A stretch of DNA of 64,000 nucleotides, taken from contig NZ_LQIX01000001.1 in assembly GCF_001500045.1 (NCBI RefSeq), positions 496,001-560,000 on the forward strand, read 5' to 3'. Position 1 is the stretch's first letter, and each line of letters opens with the position of its first letter. The DNA is from Mycobacterium sp. GA-1199 (GTDB taxonomy: Bacteria > Actinomycetota > Actinomycetes > Mycobacteriales > Mycobacteriaceae). Both the position numbers and the translations under genes were made by a program. The notes under the pieces were generated by a model. That model had not been told where the DNA came from and did not search any database. It was given only the letters and a program-made list of their open reading frames with translations. Of the stretch, positions 8,472-17,870 are shown in pieces.

Positions 8472-9799
8472 TGCGCCGTCCCGCTCCGCGTTCGGCACTG
8501 CGGATCTCCACAGCGCTCTACCACTTTCGCGAAAGTCTGTTCGCGCTGCCCGCGCTGGTCCTGTTGGGCGGCATTGCCCTGGCGGAGGCGACGGCCTACC
8601 TCGACGACATCGTGGGCGTGAACACCTCACTCCCGCTGACCCTCGAAATGAACAGCAACGCGGCGACATGGCTACTGAGCACCGTCGCCGGCGCCACCAT
8701 CACCACCGCAGGGGTGGTGTTCTCGCTCACGGTGGTCAGCCTGCAATTGGCCAGCAGCCAGTTCTCACCACGTGTGATGCGGTCGTTCATCCGCGACCGG
8801 CTCAGCCAATTGGTCATCGGCCTGCTGGTGGGCACCTTCGTCTTCTGTGTGCTGACCCTTCGCCATATCAGCGGGGACCCGATGTCGAATGCGCCGCGGG
8901 TGTCGATGACGACGGCGGTCGTACTGGCGGTGGTGACGGTGCTGCTGATCATCGCCTACCTCAACCGATTGGCATACGGTCTGCAGGTCGGGGAGGTGGT
9001 GCGCACCATTGCCACGGAGGCCGACGAGGTCATCGACGAGCAGGCGCGGCAGACGCGGATGGAGACACCGGCCCCACACCCGCCGACACCGGACTCCGAA
9101 CAACATCTGACGGTTCACGCCGGCAGCGACGGCTGGGTCACCCAGTCGGCCAGCAGGTACATCCTGGCGGCGGTCCCGCCCGCGACCGTGGTGCGGCTCG
9201 AAACCCGGACCGGCGCCTACATCCACCAGGGTGAGGTGCTGATGACGCTGTGGCCGGTTCCCCCCGACGCCGAACGCGTCGAGCGCAGGCTGATGTCGAC
9301 GGTCGAAGTGGCCGACATCCGCACCATGCAGCAGGACGTCGACTTCGGGATCCGCCAACTGGTCGACATCGCGCTGCGTGCGCTCAGCCCCGCCATCAAC
9401 GACCCGACCACCGCGGCCGACGTGGTGCTGAGACTCGGCAGCCTCATGCGCAAACTGCTGACGGCGGACATGCCGCCGCAGTCGGTCTGCGGACCCGACG
9501 ACAGGATCCTCGTTCGCCCCTGGGATCTGTCGCACGAGGAGTACGTCGCGCACGCCTTCGACCAGATCCGCCAGAGCTCGGTCGGCCAGCCCAACGTGGT
9601 GGCCACCGTGCTGCGCGTGCTCCGCATGCTCATCGAGCACGCTCGCAGCGAGGGCCGCGGGGAGTTGATACCCGCGCTGGATCGCCAGATCCGACTGTTG
9701 ATGGACGCCATGGCGGAGCAACCCGGCCTTCACCCGGCCGATCTGGAACGTCTGGAGGCGATCTCGCGAAACACCGATCCGGCCGAACACGACGTCTGA
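8468..9799 (+). CDS. DUF2254 integral membrane protein
   Basis: A 443-residue protein of the DUF2254 family. Four hydrophobic helices lie in the first 170 residues (for example around LFALPALVLLGGIALAEA, AGVVFSLTVVSLQLA and FVFCVLTL). A large cytoplasmic-type domain follows with conserved family stretches QFSPRVMRSFIRD, DFGIRQLVDIALRALSPAINDPTTA and ESLxR-like helices. Family function is unestablished. The ATG at 8468 overlaps the stop of a 24-codon ORF; ATG 8471 is equally possible. From memory, sahH precedes tmk in M. tuberculosis, and this gene stands in that place here. Confidence 0.85.
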   Translation: MMRRPAPRSALRISTALYHFRESLFALPALVLLGGIALAEATAYLDDIVGVNTSLPLTLEMNSNAATWLLSTVAGATITTAGVVFSLTVVSLQLASSQFSPRVMRSFIRDRLSQLVIGLLVGTFVFCVLTLRHISGDPMSNAPRVSMTTAVVLAVVTVLLIIAYLNRLAYGLQVGEVVRTIATEADEVIDEQARQTRMETPAPHPPTPDSEQHLTVHAGSDGWVTQSASRYILAAVPPATVVRLETRTGAYIHQGEVLMTLWPVPPDAERVERRLMSTVEVADIRTMQQDVDFGIRQLVDIALRALSPAINDPTTAADVVLRLGSLMRKLLTADMPPQSVCGPDDRILVRPWDLSHEEYVAHAFDQIRQSSVGQPNVVATVLRVLRMLIEHARSEGRGELIPALDRQIRLLMDAMAEQPGLHPADLERLEAISRNTDPAEHDV

Positions 9800-9838
9800 T
9801 GCCGCGGCCGGCGATCGGACATCGCTAGTCTCACAGCC

Positions 9839-10471
9839 GTGCTGATGGTCATCGAGGGGGTCGACGGAGCCGGTAAGCGCACGCTGACCAACGGTCTGCG
9901 AACCGCGTTCGAAGCCGACGGCAGGACGGTGACGAGCCTGGCCTTCCCGCGTTACGGCCGATCGGTGGAGGCCGACCTGGCCGCCGAGGCGCTGCACGGA
10001 TCCCACGGCGACCTCGCCGATTCCGTGTACGCGATGGCGGTGCTGTTCGCGCTCGACCGTGCCCGCGCCCGAGCCGAGATCGAACGTCTGCAGGACGCCT
10101 ACGACGTCGTCATCCTGGACCGCTACGTCGCCTCGAACGCCGCCTACAGCGCCGCGCGCCTTCATCAGGGCGCCGACGGCGAGGTCGTCGAGTGGGTGCG
10201 TGCACTGGAGTACGAGCGCCTCGCGCTACCGCGGCCGGACGCCCAGGTGCTGCTGGCCGTCCCGATCGAACTGGCGGCCCAGCGCGCCGAGCGGCGCGCC
10301 AACACCGAGGTCGACCGGGCCAAAGACGCCTACGAACGCGACGGCGGGCTGCAGCAACGCACCTCCGACGTCTACGCCGCACTGGCCGCATCGCAGTGGT
10401 GCGGACGCTGGAAGGTCGCCGGACCCGACGTCGATCCGGCCGCGCTCGCCGCCGAACTGGGCGCTCACTAG
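9839..10471 (+). CDS. tmk: Thymidylate kinase
   Basis: Phosphorylates dTMP to dTDP in dTTP synthesis. The 210-residue product has the P-loop IEGVDGAGKRT at the N-terminus, the substrate loop LAFPRYG, the DR(Y) motif LDRYVASNAAY and the conserved ALEYERLALPRPD stretch. It aligns closely with mycobacterial Tmk, including the unusual Asn-containing ASNAAYSAARLH segment. The start is GTG 9839. There is no obvious Shine-Dalgarno upstream. It lies just upstream of mtrA, as in other mycobacteria. Confidence 0.96.
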   Translation: MLMVIEGVDGAGKRTLTNGLRTAFEADGRTVTSLAFPRYGRSVEADLAAEALHGSHGDLADSVYAMAVLFALDRARARAEIERLQDAYDVVILDRYVASNAAYSAARLHQGADGEVVEWVRALEYERLALPRPDAQVLLAVPIELAAQRAERRANTEVDRAKDAYERDGGLQQRTSDVYAALAASQWCGRWKVAGPDVDPAALAAELGAH

Positions 10472-10550
10472 CCCCGTTCGGCACGATTCGCCGGTCAAAG
10501 CGCGAAACGCGCCGTGTGGTAGCCGGGGTTTATCGCAATTCGGTGACACC

Positions 10551-11237
10551 ATGGTCTCCATGAGGCAAAGGATTCTGGTTGTCGACGATGACCCGTCGCT
10601 CGCCGAGATGCTCACCATCGTGCTGCGGGGCGAAGGCTTCGACACCGCGGTCATCGGTGACGGCACCCAAGCGCTGACCGCGGTCCGCGAGCTGCGGCCC
10701 GATCTGGTCCTGCTCGACCTGATGCTGCCCGGGATGAACGGCATCGACGTGTGCCGGGTGCTCCGCGCGGACTCCGGCGTGCCGATCGTCATGCTGACCG
10801 CCAAGACCGACACGGTCGACGTCGTACTGGGCCTGGAGTCCGGCGCCGACGACTACGTGATGAAACCGTTCAAACCCAAAGAGCTCGTCGCGCGGGTGCG
10901 GGCCCGCCTGCGGCGCAACGAGGACGAGCCTGCCGAGATGCTCTCGATCGGCGACGTCGACATCGACGTGCCCGCGCACAAGGTCACCCGCCAGGGCGAA
11001 CAGATTTCGCTGACCCCTCTGGAGTTCGACCTGTTGGTGGCGTTGGCGCGCAAACCGCGGCAGGTGTTTACTCGTGATGTGCTGCTCGAACAGGTGTGGG
11101 GTTATCGCCACCCCGCGGACACCCGTTTGGTGAACGTGCATGTCCAACGGTTGCGGGCCAAGGTCGAGAAGGATCCCGAAAACCCGCAGGTGGTGCTCAC
11201 GGTTCGAGGAGTGGGGTACAAGGCCGGACCGCCGTGA
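10551..11237 (+). CDS. mtrA: Two-component response regulator MtrA
   Basis: OmpR/PhoB-type response regulator, 228 residues, essentially identical in length and sequence to MtrA of M. tuberculosis. The receiver domain covers residues 7-120, with the acidic pocket D12-D14 and the phospho-acceptor D56 in LLDLMLPG. The winged-helix DNA-binding domain follows (LTPLEFDLLVALARKPRQVF, then WGYRHPADTRLVNVHVQRLR). MtrA coordinates DNA replication, cell division and cell-wall hydrolase genes (dnaA, ripA, fbpB). ATG 10551 was chosen; an ATG three codons on (10560) is also in frame. Confidence 0.98.
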   Translation: MVSMRQRILVVDDDPSLAEMLTIVLRGEGFDTAVIGDGTQALTAVRELRPDLVLLDLMLPGMNGIDVCRVLRADSGVPIVMLTAKTDTVDVVLGLESGADDYVMKPFKPKELVARVRARLRRNEDEPAEMLSIGDVDIDVPAHKVTRQGEQISLTPLEFDLLVALARKPRQVFTRDVLLEQVWGYRHPADTRLVNVHVQRLRAKVEKDPENPQVVLTVRGVGYKAGPP

Positions 11238-11310
11238 CATGCACGGCTCTCGGCCGTGGTCGTGATCCCGACCGTTTGACGGTCGCCGTGTTGACCGCTC
11301 GGCGGGCGCC

Positions 11311-12957
11311 GTGATCTTCAGCTCCAGACGACGCATCCATCGGCGCTCGGCGCCGCTGGTGCGCGGGCTGGGGGCGTTGGGGCGGGCGTTGAGCCTCGCG
11401 TGGCGGCGCTCGTTGCAGCTGCGCGTCGTCTCGTTGACGTTGGGCCTGTCGCTGGCCGTGATCCTGGTGCTCGGGTTCGTTCTGACCAGCCAGATCACCG
11501 ATCGCATCCTCGAGGTCAAGGTGCGCGCGGCGACCGAGCAGATCGATCGCGCACGCACCACCGTCAGCGGAATCGTCGGCGGTGAGGAGACCCGCTCGCT
11601 GGACAGCAGCCTGCAGCTGGCGCGCAACACGCTGATCGATCGCAGCGCCGATGCCGAACCGGGCCTCGCGGGAACCTACGACGCGGTGCTGGTGGTGCCG
11701 GGCGACGGACCCCGCGCGGCGACCGCGGCCGGCCCGGTCCAGCAGGTGCCCAACACGCTGCGGGAGTTCGTCAAGGCCGGCCAGGTCAGTTATCAGTACG
11801 CGACCGTGCACACCGACGGCTTCTCCGGGCCCGCGCTGATCGTGGGCAGTCCGACGTCGTCGTCGGTGACGAACCTCGAGCTCTACCTGATCTTCCCGCT
11901 CACCAACGAGGAGTCCACGATCGCGTTGGTGCGCGGGACGATGGCCACCGGCGGCGTGGTGCTGCTCGGTCTGCTCGCTGCGATCGCCTTGCTGGTGGCG
12001 CGCCAGATCGTGCTGCCGGTGCGGTCCGCGTCGCGCATCGCCGAGCGGTTCGCCGAAGGCCACCTCACCGAACGCATGCCGGTGCGCGGCGAGGACGACA
12101 TGGCCCGCCTGGCCGTCTCGTTCAACGACATGGCCGAGAGCCTGCACCGCCAGATCACCCAGCTCGAGGAGTTCGGCAACCTGCAGCGCCGGTTCACCTC
12201 CGACGTCAGCCACGAACTGCGCACCCCGCTGACCACAGTGCGCATGGCCGCCGACCTGATCTACGACCACAGCGAGGATCTCGATCCCGCGCTGCGCCGG
12301 TCCACCGAGTTGATGGTCAGCGAACTCGACCGGTTCGAGACGCTGCTCAACGATCTGTTGGAGATCTCCCGCCACGACGCCGGTGTCGCCGAACTGTCGG
12401 TCGAGTCGCTGGATCTTCGGTCGACGGTGCAAAGCGCGTTGGACAACGTCGGGCACCTCGCGGCCGACGCCGACGTCGAACTGGTTGTCGACATGCCCAC
12501 CGAGGAGGTCATCGCCGAGGTCGATCCGCGGCGCGTGGAGCGCATCCTGCGCAACCTGATCGCCAACGCCATCGACCACGCCGAGCACAAACCCGTCCGC
12601 ATCCGGATGGCCGCCGACGACGACACCGTCGCGGTCACCGTCCGAGACCACGGGGTCGGGCTGCGGCCCGGCGAGGAGAAACTTGTGTTCAGCCGGTTCT
12701 GGCGGTCGGATCCCTCGCGGGTGCGTCGTTCCGGTGGCACCGGTCTCGGTTTGGCGATCAGCATCGAGGACGCCCGCCTGCACCAGGGCAGGCTGGAGGC
12801 GTGGGGGGAGCCGGGTAAGGGTGCCTGCTTCCGGCTCACGCTGCCGCTCGTGCGCGGGCACAAGGTGACCACCAGCCCGTTGCCGTTGAAACCCGTTGGG
12901 CCCGACGAGGTGCCGCCGCGCAGCCGCGATCGCGAACCCGCGCAGGAGTCCGTGTGA
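11311..12957 (+). CDS. mtrB: Two-component sensor histidine kinase MtrB
   Basis: Membrane sensor kinase partner of MtrA, 548 residues. TM1 is at about 39-60, an extracytoplasmic sensor region runs to about 205, TM2 is at 208-230 and HAMP at about 231-283. The H-box [12 protein letters not shown] carries phospho-acceptor H301. The N-box ([14 protein letters not shown]) and G-boxes ([20 protein letters not shown]) are intact. The C-terminal tail is slightly shorter than in M. tuberculosis. The GTG start is 73 bp after mtrA, and the stop overlaps the lpqB start as GTGA. Confidence 0.98.
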   Translation: MIFSSRRRIHRRSAPLVRGLGALGRALSLAWRRSLQLRVVSLTLGLSLAVILVLGFVLTSQITDRILEVKVRAATEQIDRARTTVSGIVGGEETRSLDSSLQLARNTLIDRSADAEPGLAGTYDAVLVVPGDGPRAATAAGPVQQVPNTLREFVKAGQVSYQYATVHTDGFSGPALIVGSPTSSSVTNLELYLIFPLTNEESTIALVRGTMATGGVVLLGLLAAIALLVARQIVLPVRSASRIAERFAEGHLTERMPVRGEDDMARLAVSFNDMAESLHRQITQLEEFGNLQRRFTSDVSHELRTPLTTVRMAADLIYDHSEDLDPALRRSTELMVSELDRFETLLNDLLEISRHDAGVAELSVESLDLRSTVQSALDNVGHLAADADVELVVDMPTEEVIAEVDPRRVERILRNLIANAIDHAEHKPVRIRMAADDDTVAVTVRDHGVGLRPGEEKLVFSRFWRSDPSRVRRSGGTGLGLAISIEDARLHQGRLEAWGEPGKGACFRLTLPLVRGHKVTTSPLPLKPVGPDEVPPRSRDREPAQESV

Positions 12958-14711
12958 GAACCCTGCTGGCCGTACTGAGTGCGCTGGCGTTGGTTCTCAC
13001 CGGCTGCGCCGGCGTGCCGAGTTCGTCCTCGCCGCAAGCCATCGGAACCGTCGACCGGCCCGCCCCGCCCAGCCTGCCCGAGCCGACTCCGGGCATGGAC
13101 CCGGACGTGTTGCTGCGCGAATTCCTCAAAGCCACCGCCGATCCCGCCAACCGGCATCTGGCCGCACGCCAGTTCCTCACCGAATCCGCCTCCCAGGCTT
13201 GGGATGATGCGGGCAGCGCATTGCTGATCGACAACGTGGTGTTCGTCGAGACGCGCGGGCCCGACCGGGTGTCGGTGACCATGCGCGCCGACATCCTCGG
13301 GTCGCTGTCGGACATGGGTGTGTTCGAGACGGGAGAGGGCGCGCTACCCGACCCGGGGCCGATCGAACTGATCAAGACCGCCGACGGTTGGCGCATCGAC
13401 AAGCTGCCCAACGGCGTCTTCCTCGACTGGCAACAGTTCCAGGCCACCTATCGGCGCAACACCCTGTATTTCGTCGACCCCACCGGCGGCACCGTGGTGC
13501 CCGATCCGCGCTATGTCGCGGTGTCCGATCCCGACCAGTTGGCCACCGAACTGGTGAGCAAGCTGATCGCCGGACCGCGACCGGAGATGGCCAAGACCGT
13601 CCGCAATCTCCTCGAACCGCCGCTGAAACTGCGGGGCCCGGTGACGCGCGCCGACGGCGGCAAGATGGGCGTCGGCCGGGGCTATGGCGGGGCCAGAATC
13701 GATGTGGACAACCTGTCGACCACCGATCCGCACAGCAGGCAACTGCTTGCGGCACAACTCATCTGGACATTGTCACGCGCGGGGGTCAATGGGCCGTACG
13801 TGATCAACGCCGACGGCGCCGCCCTCGACGACCGGTTCACCGACGGTTGGGAGACCTCCGACGTGGCGGCCACCGATCCGGGCGCGGCCTCGGGAGTGGC
13901 GGCGGGCCTGCACGCGTTGGTGGACGGTTCGCTCGTCGCGCTCGACGGCCTGCGCGCGCCGCGGGTTCCCGGACAGTTCGGGCAGATGCCGAACCAGACG
14001 TCGGCGGCGGTGTCCCGCACGGGTCAGGAGGTGGCGTCGATCGTCACGGTGCGCCCGGGTGCACCGGACATGGCGTCGTCGATGTGGGTGGGCGCGCTCG
14101 GCGGGGCGGCGTCGCAGGTGTTGGATGCGCGAAGCCTGTCGCGGCCGAGTTGGTCGCTCGACAACGCGGTTTGGGTGGTGATCGACGGCAACAACGTCGT
14201 GCGTGTCATCCAGGACGCGTCGGGCCAGCCGGCTCGTATACCGATCGACTCCACGCTGGTGTCGAGCAGGTTTCCCGGCGTGATCACCGAATTGCAGTTG
14301 TCGCGTGACGGCACGCGCGCGGCGATGGTCATCGAGGGCCGGGTGGTCCTGGCCGGCGTCGAGCAGACCCCCGGCGGCGGCTATGCGTTGACCTACCCGC
14401 GGCGGCTGGGGTACGGCCTTGGCAACACCGTGGTGTCGTTGTCATGGCGTACCGGCGACGACATCGTGGTCAGCCGCACCGATCCGCAGCATCCGGTCTC
14501 TTACGTCAACCTCGACGGCGTCAACTCCGACGGGCCGAGCCGCAACCTGCTGATGCCGGTCACCACCGTGGCGGCCAACCCGTCGACGGTGTACGTGGCC
14601 GATGCCCGCGGGGTCGTGCAACTGTCCGGTTCGGTGGCCGAGGACGATCCGGCGTGGGCCGAGGTGCGCCCGCTGCTGGTGCCGGGCGCCGAACCCGTGT
14701 TGCCGGGCTAG
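12954..14711 (+). CDS. lpqB: Lipoprotein LpqB (MtrAB accessory)
   Basis: Secreted lipoprotein of 585 residues. The signal peptide ends in the lipobox LVLTGC with C18 as the lipidation site. The mature part contains a GerMN-type domain (about residues 60-330) followed by a beta-propeller-like C-terminal region. LpqB binds the extracellular domain of MtrB and modulates MtrA phosphorylation and cell-surface properties. The GTG overlaps the mtrB stop, as expected for the conserved mtrA-mtrB-lpqB operon. A large hairpin follows the stop. Confidence 0.96.
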   Translation: MRTLLAVLSALALVLTGCAGVPSSSSPQAIGTVDRPAPPSLPEPTPGMDPDVLLREFLKATADPANRHLAARQFLTESASQAWDDAGSALLIDNVVFVETRGPDRVSVTMRADILGSLSDMGVFETGEGALPDPGPIELIKTADGWRIDKLPNGVFLDWQQFQATYRRNTLYFVDPTGGTVVPDPRYVAVSDPDQLATELVSKLIAGPRPEMAKTVRNLLEPPLKLRGPVTRADGGKMGVGRGYGGARIDVDNLSTTDPHSRQLLAAQLIWTLSRAGVNGPYVINADGAALDDRFTDGWETSDVAATDPGAASGVAAGLHALVDGSLVALDGLRAPRVPGQFGQMPNQTSAAVSRTGQEVASIVTVRPGAPDMASSMWVGALGGAASQVLDARSLSRPSWSLDNAVWVVIDGNNVVRVIQDASGQPARIPIDSTLVSSRFPGVITELQLSRDGTRAAMVIEGRVVLAGVEQTPGGGYALTYPRRLGYGLGNTVVSLSWRTGDDIVVSRTDPQHPVSYVNLDGVNSDGPSRNLLMPVTTVAANPSTVYVADARGVVQLSGSVAEDDPAWAEVRPLLVPGAEPVLPG

Positions 14712-14718
14712 AGCCGGC

Positions 14719-14784
14719 TCGCGAAAGCAACACCAGGGTTGCGGACACCACCCTCGTCACGACCCTGGTGTTGCGTTCGCGAGA
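14719..14784. terminator. Long inverted repeat just after lpqB
   Basis: Arms at 14719-14740 and 14763-14784 are 22 nt each with a single mismatch; the left arm starts CTCGCGAAAGCAACACCAGG. The loop is 22 nt. It begins 7 nt after the lpqB stop, which suits a terminator for the mtrAB-lpqB operon, but no T-tract follows. It could instead be a repeat-derived palindrome. The base of the stem reads CTCGCGAA, like other hairpins in this window. Confidence 0.55.
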
Positions 14785-14869
14785 AATCGATGTGAACCGA
14801 CCTCCGGTGTCACCCGTTGTGCTGACAGAACGACGCCCGCAGGCGTTTGCTATCAGCCAAGGAGTGAAG

Positions 14870-15514
14870 ATGAGGACTCGCGGTCCGTTGATCACGTTGG
14901 GCGCGGTCGCCGCGCTGGCGGCCGCGCTGTGGCTCGGCAACGTTTCTCAGGAACCAGCGCCCGCGGCCGTCCCGGCGACCGAATCGGTCGCCACGTCGAG
15001 CGCTCCGCCGCCGGCGAGCGCGCCGCAACCGCCCGCGACGGGCTTTCCGGTCAGGGCCGACTACCTCGGAACCGTGCCGACGGCGACCGGCGAGATCACG
15101 TTGGAGATCTCGGTCGACGGCGACCAGGCGATCGCATATGCCTGTGACGGCGACTCGGTGGAGGTGTGGCTGAGGGGCGCCGCCGCAGACGGTGTCGTGA
15201 ACCTGACGAGCAAGGACAAGACCGGCGTTCTCGACGGCCACCTCGAAGGCAATGCGATGGTGGGGTCGCTGACCATCGGCGAGAAGAACTGGGTGTTCAC
15301 CGCGCCGGCCGCCGAGGCACCCGCGGGCCTCTACCGCTACGAGCGGGAGGGCGTGCGGAGCAGCTGGATCGTCGACGCGGATGGTGATGTCACCGGAGTG
15401 CTGCGCCGCAGCGACGGATCCCTCGGTCCCGCACCGGTTCTCGCCACCGACGGGACTGCGGTCATCGACGGGCAGCGGGTCAGGGCTGTTCGCGTGGGTG
15501 GCGGCGATGCCTGA
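14870..15514 (+). CDS. Anchored or secreted protein of unknown function
   Basis: A 214-residue protein. One hydrophobic segment (about residues 7-24) resembles a signal anchor. An Ala/Pro/Ser-rich linker runs to about residue 55. A compact beta-rich extracytoplasmic domain with repeated short strands follows (EITLEISVDGDQAIAYACDG, VNLTSKDKTG, GSLTIGEKNW). No family is recognised. An AAGGAG ribosome site precedes ATG 14870. Its stop overlaps the start of a multi-His membrane protein, and a Rieske lipoprotein follows, so it is probably part of an extracytoplasmic redox unit. Confidence 0.75.
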   Translation: MRTRGPLITLGAVAALAAALWLGNVSQEPAPAAVPATESVATSSAPPPASAPQPPATGFPVRADYLGTVPTATGEITLEISVDGDQAIAYACDGDSVEVWLRGAAADGVVNLTSKDKTGVLDGHLEGNAMVGSLTIGEKNWVFTAPAAEAPAGLYRYEREGVRSSWIVDADGDVTGVLRRSDGSLGPAPVLATDGTAVIDGQRVRAVRVGGGDA

Positions 15515-16076
15515 TTCCGCTTCTGAGGTGATGGCCACCCGCAACACCGGGACGGCGGGAATCCTGATCGCTGTCGGCCTGGGCGCACTGGTCGCCGTGG
15601 CACTCGGAGTGTTCGGCAGAGTCCATGAGCCGCAATTCTTTTCGATCAATGTGGCGGGCTTCTCCAGCGGGACGGCGGTGAAGTCGTGGCTGGCCACCCT
15701 TGCGGTTCTGTTGGCGCTGTTACAGTTGTTCTCGGCGTTCGTGATGTACCGGTTGACACCCGGGGGGCGCGCACCGGCGTGGATCGCGACGGCCCATGTA
15801 TGGTCGGGGCGGCTGGCGGTGCTGGCGACCGTGCCGGTGGCCGTGCACTGCCTCTACGCGCTGGGCTCTGCCGACACGGACAGCCGGGTGCTGTTCCATT
15901 CGCTGTTCGGCTGCTTCTTCTACGGGGTCTTCGTCACCAAGATGATCCTGCTGACGCGCGGTGGGCTCCGCGGCTGGGTGCTTCCCATCGTCGGGGGACT
16001 GGTGTTCTTCGGGTTGGTGTATGTCTGGCTCACCTCGGCGCTGTGGTTCTTCCAGACCAGCGGACTGAGATTCTGA
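15507..16076 (+). CDS. Multi-His integral membrane protein (DUF6529-like, cytochrome b561-like pattern)
   Basis: A 189-residue protein with about five membrane helices. Histidines recur within or beside helices (AHVWSGRL, VAVHCLYALG, VLFHSLFGCFF), a pattern seen in b-type haem membrane cytochromes; haem binding is inferred only. I believe the family name is DUF6529. ATG 15507 overlaps the preceding stop by 8 nt; ATG 15531 is an alternative. It sits between an anchored protein and a Rieske lipoprotein, which supports a role in electron transfer across or outside the membrane. Confidence 0.72.
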   Translation: MPDSASEVMATRNTGTAGILIAVGLGALVAVALGVFGRVHEPQFFSINVAGFSSGTAVKSWLATLAVLLALLQLFSAFVMYRLTPGGRAPAWIATAHVWSGRLAVLATVPVAVHCLYALGSADTDSRVLFHSLFGCFFYGVFVTKMILLTRGGLRGWVLPIVGGLVFFGLVYVWLTSALWFFQTSGLRF

Positions 16077-16090
16077 GGAAGGGAATCGCC

Positions 16091-16507
16091 ATGCAACGCA
16101 AACAGTTTCTCGTGGGCGCCGGGCTCGGTATCGCGACGGGCGCGCTGGCCGCCTGCAGCACCTATGGCAAGGATCCCCAGCCCGCCGAGGAGCCGGCCGT
16201 GACGACGACCGGTGGCGTGGCGGCACCGGCTGTGGTCCTCGCAAAGGTCGCCGACGTTCCGGTCGGCGGAGGTGTCATCGTCGACCAGACGGTGTTGACG
16301 CAACCGACGCCAGGGGATTTCAAGGGATTTTCTGCCACCTGCACTCACGCCGGGTGCACGGTGCGCGACGTGGCGGGCGGCACCATCAACTGTCCCTGCC
16401 ACGGCAGCAGGTTCAACCTCGACGGCACGGTGGCCAACGGACCGGCAACTCGTGCTTTGGAGTCGAAACCAATTCAACTGCGGGAAGATTCGATCATTCT
16501 GAGCTGA
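16091..16507 (+). CDS. Rieske [2Fe-2S] lipoprotein
   Basis: A 138-residue exported Rieske protein. The signal peptide ends ALAAC, giving lipidation at C22. The cluster motifs are C84-T-H86-AG-C89 and C101-P-C103-H104: C84, H86, C101 and H104 would bind the cluster, and C89 and C103 would form the usual disulfide. Its short size and lipid anchor separate it from the cytochrome bc1 Rieske protein QcrA. Being last in a three-gene unit with a multi-His membrane protein, it probably relays electrons outside the membrane. Partner and substrate are unknown. Confidence 0.88.
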   Translation: MQRKQFLVGAGLGIATGALAACSTYGKDPQPAEEPAVTTTGGVAAPAVVLAKVADVPVGGGVIVDQTVLTQPTPGDFKGFSATCTHAGCTVRDVAGGTINCPCHGSRFNLDGTVANGPATRALESKPIQLREDSIILS

Positions 16508-16512
16508 GCAGG

Positions 16513-17826
16513 TCAGGTTGACGTGACGCCGGGAATGCGACCTTCGCGAAACGCTTCGACGAAATGGCGGTGATCGTCGCGCACGATGCCGGCGTACTCG
16601 AGCCCGAACTCCACGAGATCGGCCGAGAACTCGTCGACATGGTCACCGATGACCGCGTCGATCGCCTCCTCCGTTTGGAACTCGACCACCTTCTGGTCAC
16701 TGTCGGCATCCCCGACGCAGTGCACCTTTGCCACCGCCCGGCCCAACTGTTCGATCACCTCGGCCAACTCGTCCGGTTCGGTCAACTCGCTCCAGTCGAG
16801 ATCGGCCGCATACGGGGATATCTCGCTGACGACGAACCCGACGTCGTCGATGTCGGTGTAGCCGAGCAGCGGATCGGCGTGCGCCTGCAGTGCGCGTTGA
16901 GACACCGCTGTTCGGTGGCCGTGGTGCGTGAAGTGCCGACTCAGGCTTCCATCGTCGACGACGCGGCTGGGCGCGGCGATATTGCCCTGCTTCATCGAGA
17001 GCACGGCGTCGTTGTCCAGCGCCTGGTTGAATCCCTCGATCAGCACGGTGTAGGTCGGCAGGCCCGCGCTGCCGATACCGTGCCCCGTCTTGCCGATCAC
17101 ATCCTTGATGTCGTAGGTGATCCCCTGGAACCGTTTGGTTTTCGGAATGGTCTCAAGGTAATTGGCGAAGGCGGCCTCGACTTTGTCGCGTTCGGAGTCC
17201 TCGAGTCGTCTCACGCCCGCGGCGTCCCGGAAGCGTCTGTCCCAGTCGTCCACCGTGGTGAGGCGGTTCAACATCTCGGCCCTGGTCGACAACCGGGCGC
17301 TCGGCAAGGCGGACAGGACGGCGCCGCGCGCCGTGTCGAGATTCAACGAAAAGCTCGCGTCATCGTCGGCGTGGAGGAACCAGCGCACCTGATCGACGTA
17401 GGCACGCGTGAAAGTGTCGATCAGCCTGCTGATTTCGTGATCCGACAGAGCCTTCTGCCAGCACATCAGCGCGACGCTGGCGGCGAACCGCTGCAGGTCC
17501 CACGTGAAGTGCCCGATGTAGGCCTCGTCGAAGTCGTTGACGTCGAAGATCAGCTGGCCCGCGCCGTCCATGTAGGTGCCGAAGTTCTCGGTGTGCAGAT
17601 CGCCTTGAATCCACACCCGGCTGGTGCGCTCGTCGACCCAACGGTCCTCACGCGCGGCGACGTCACCGTAGAAGACGCAGGCGCTGCCGCGGAAGAAGGC
17701 GAAGGGTTCGGCCGCCATCTTGCGGAACTTCGTCCGGAACGCATCCGGATCGGCCTTCATCAGATCGGCGAACGCGCTCACCAGGCAATCGACGATCAAC
17801 GACTCCCGTTGGTCCTGCATGGACAC
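16513..17826 (-). CDS. DUF2252 protein (kinase-like fold)
   Basis: A 437-residue DUF2252 protein. The fingerprint WIQGDLHTENFG followed by FDVNDFDEA resembles the catalytic loop (HxDxxxxN) and metal-binding DFD of aminoglycoside phosphotransferase and kinase-fold enzymes. Small-molecule kinase activity is therefore plausible but unproven. The start is GTG 17826 or ATG 17820. It is convergent with the Rieske gene (5 bp between stops) and divergent from the ComF-like gene. Confidence 0.82.
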   Translation of the reverse strand: MSMQDQRESLIVDCLVSAFADLMKADPDAFRTKFRKMAAEPFAFFRGSACVFYGDVAAREDRWVDERTSRVWIQGDLHTENFGTYMDGAGQLIFDVNDFDEAYIGHFTWDLQRFAASVALMCWQKALSDHEISRLIDTFTRAYVDQVRWFLHADDDASFSLNLDTARGAVLSALPSARLSTRAEMLNRLTTVDDWDRRFRDAAGVRRLEDSERDKVEAAFANYLETIPKTKRFQGITYDIKDVIGKTGHGIGSAGLPTYTVLIEGFNQALDNDAVLSMKQGNIAAPSRVVDDGSLSRHFTHHGHRTAVSQRALQAHADPLLGYTDIDDVGFVVSEISPYAADLDWSELTEPDELAEVIEQLGRAVAKVHCVGDADSDQKVVEFQTEEAIDAVIGDHVDEFSADLVEFGLEYAGIVRDDHRHFVEAFREGRIPGVTST

Positions 17827-17870
17827 CGAGTACCCGTCCCGGTGTCACCGATCACCGCCACACTGTCGGC

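Noticed and set aside
10530..12861. Long minus-strand frames opposite mtrA and mtrB
   Set aside because: Shadows of the GC-rich genes; low-complexity translations and no start signals.
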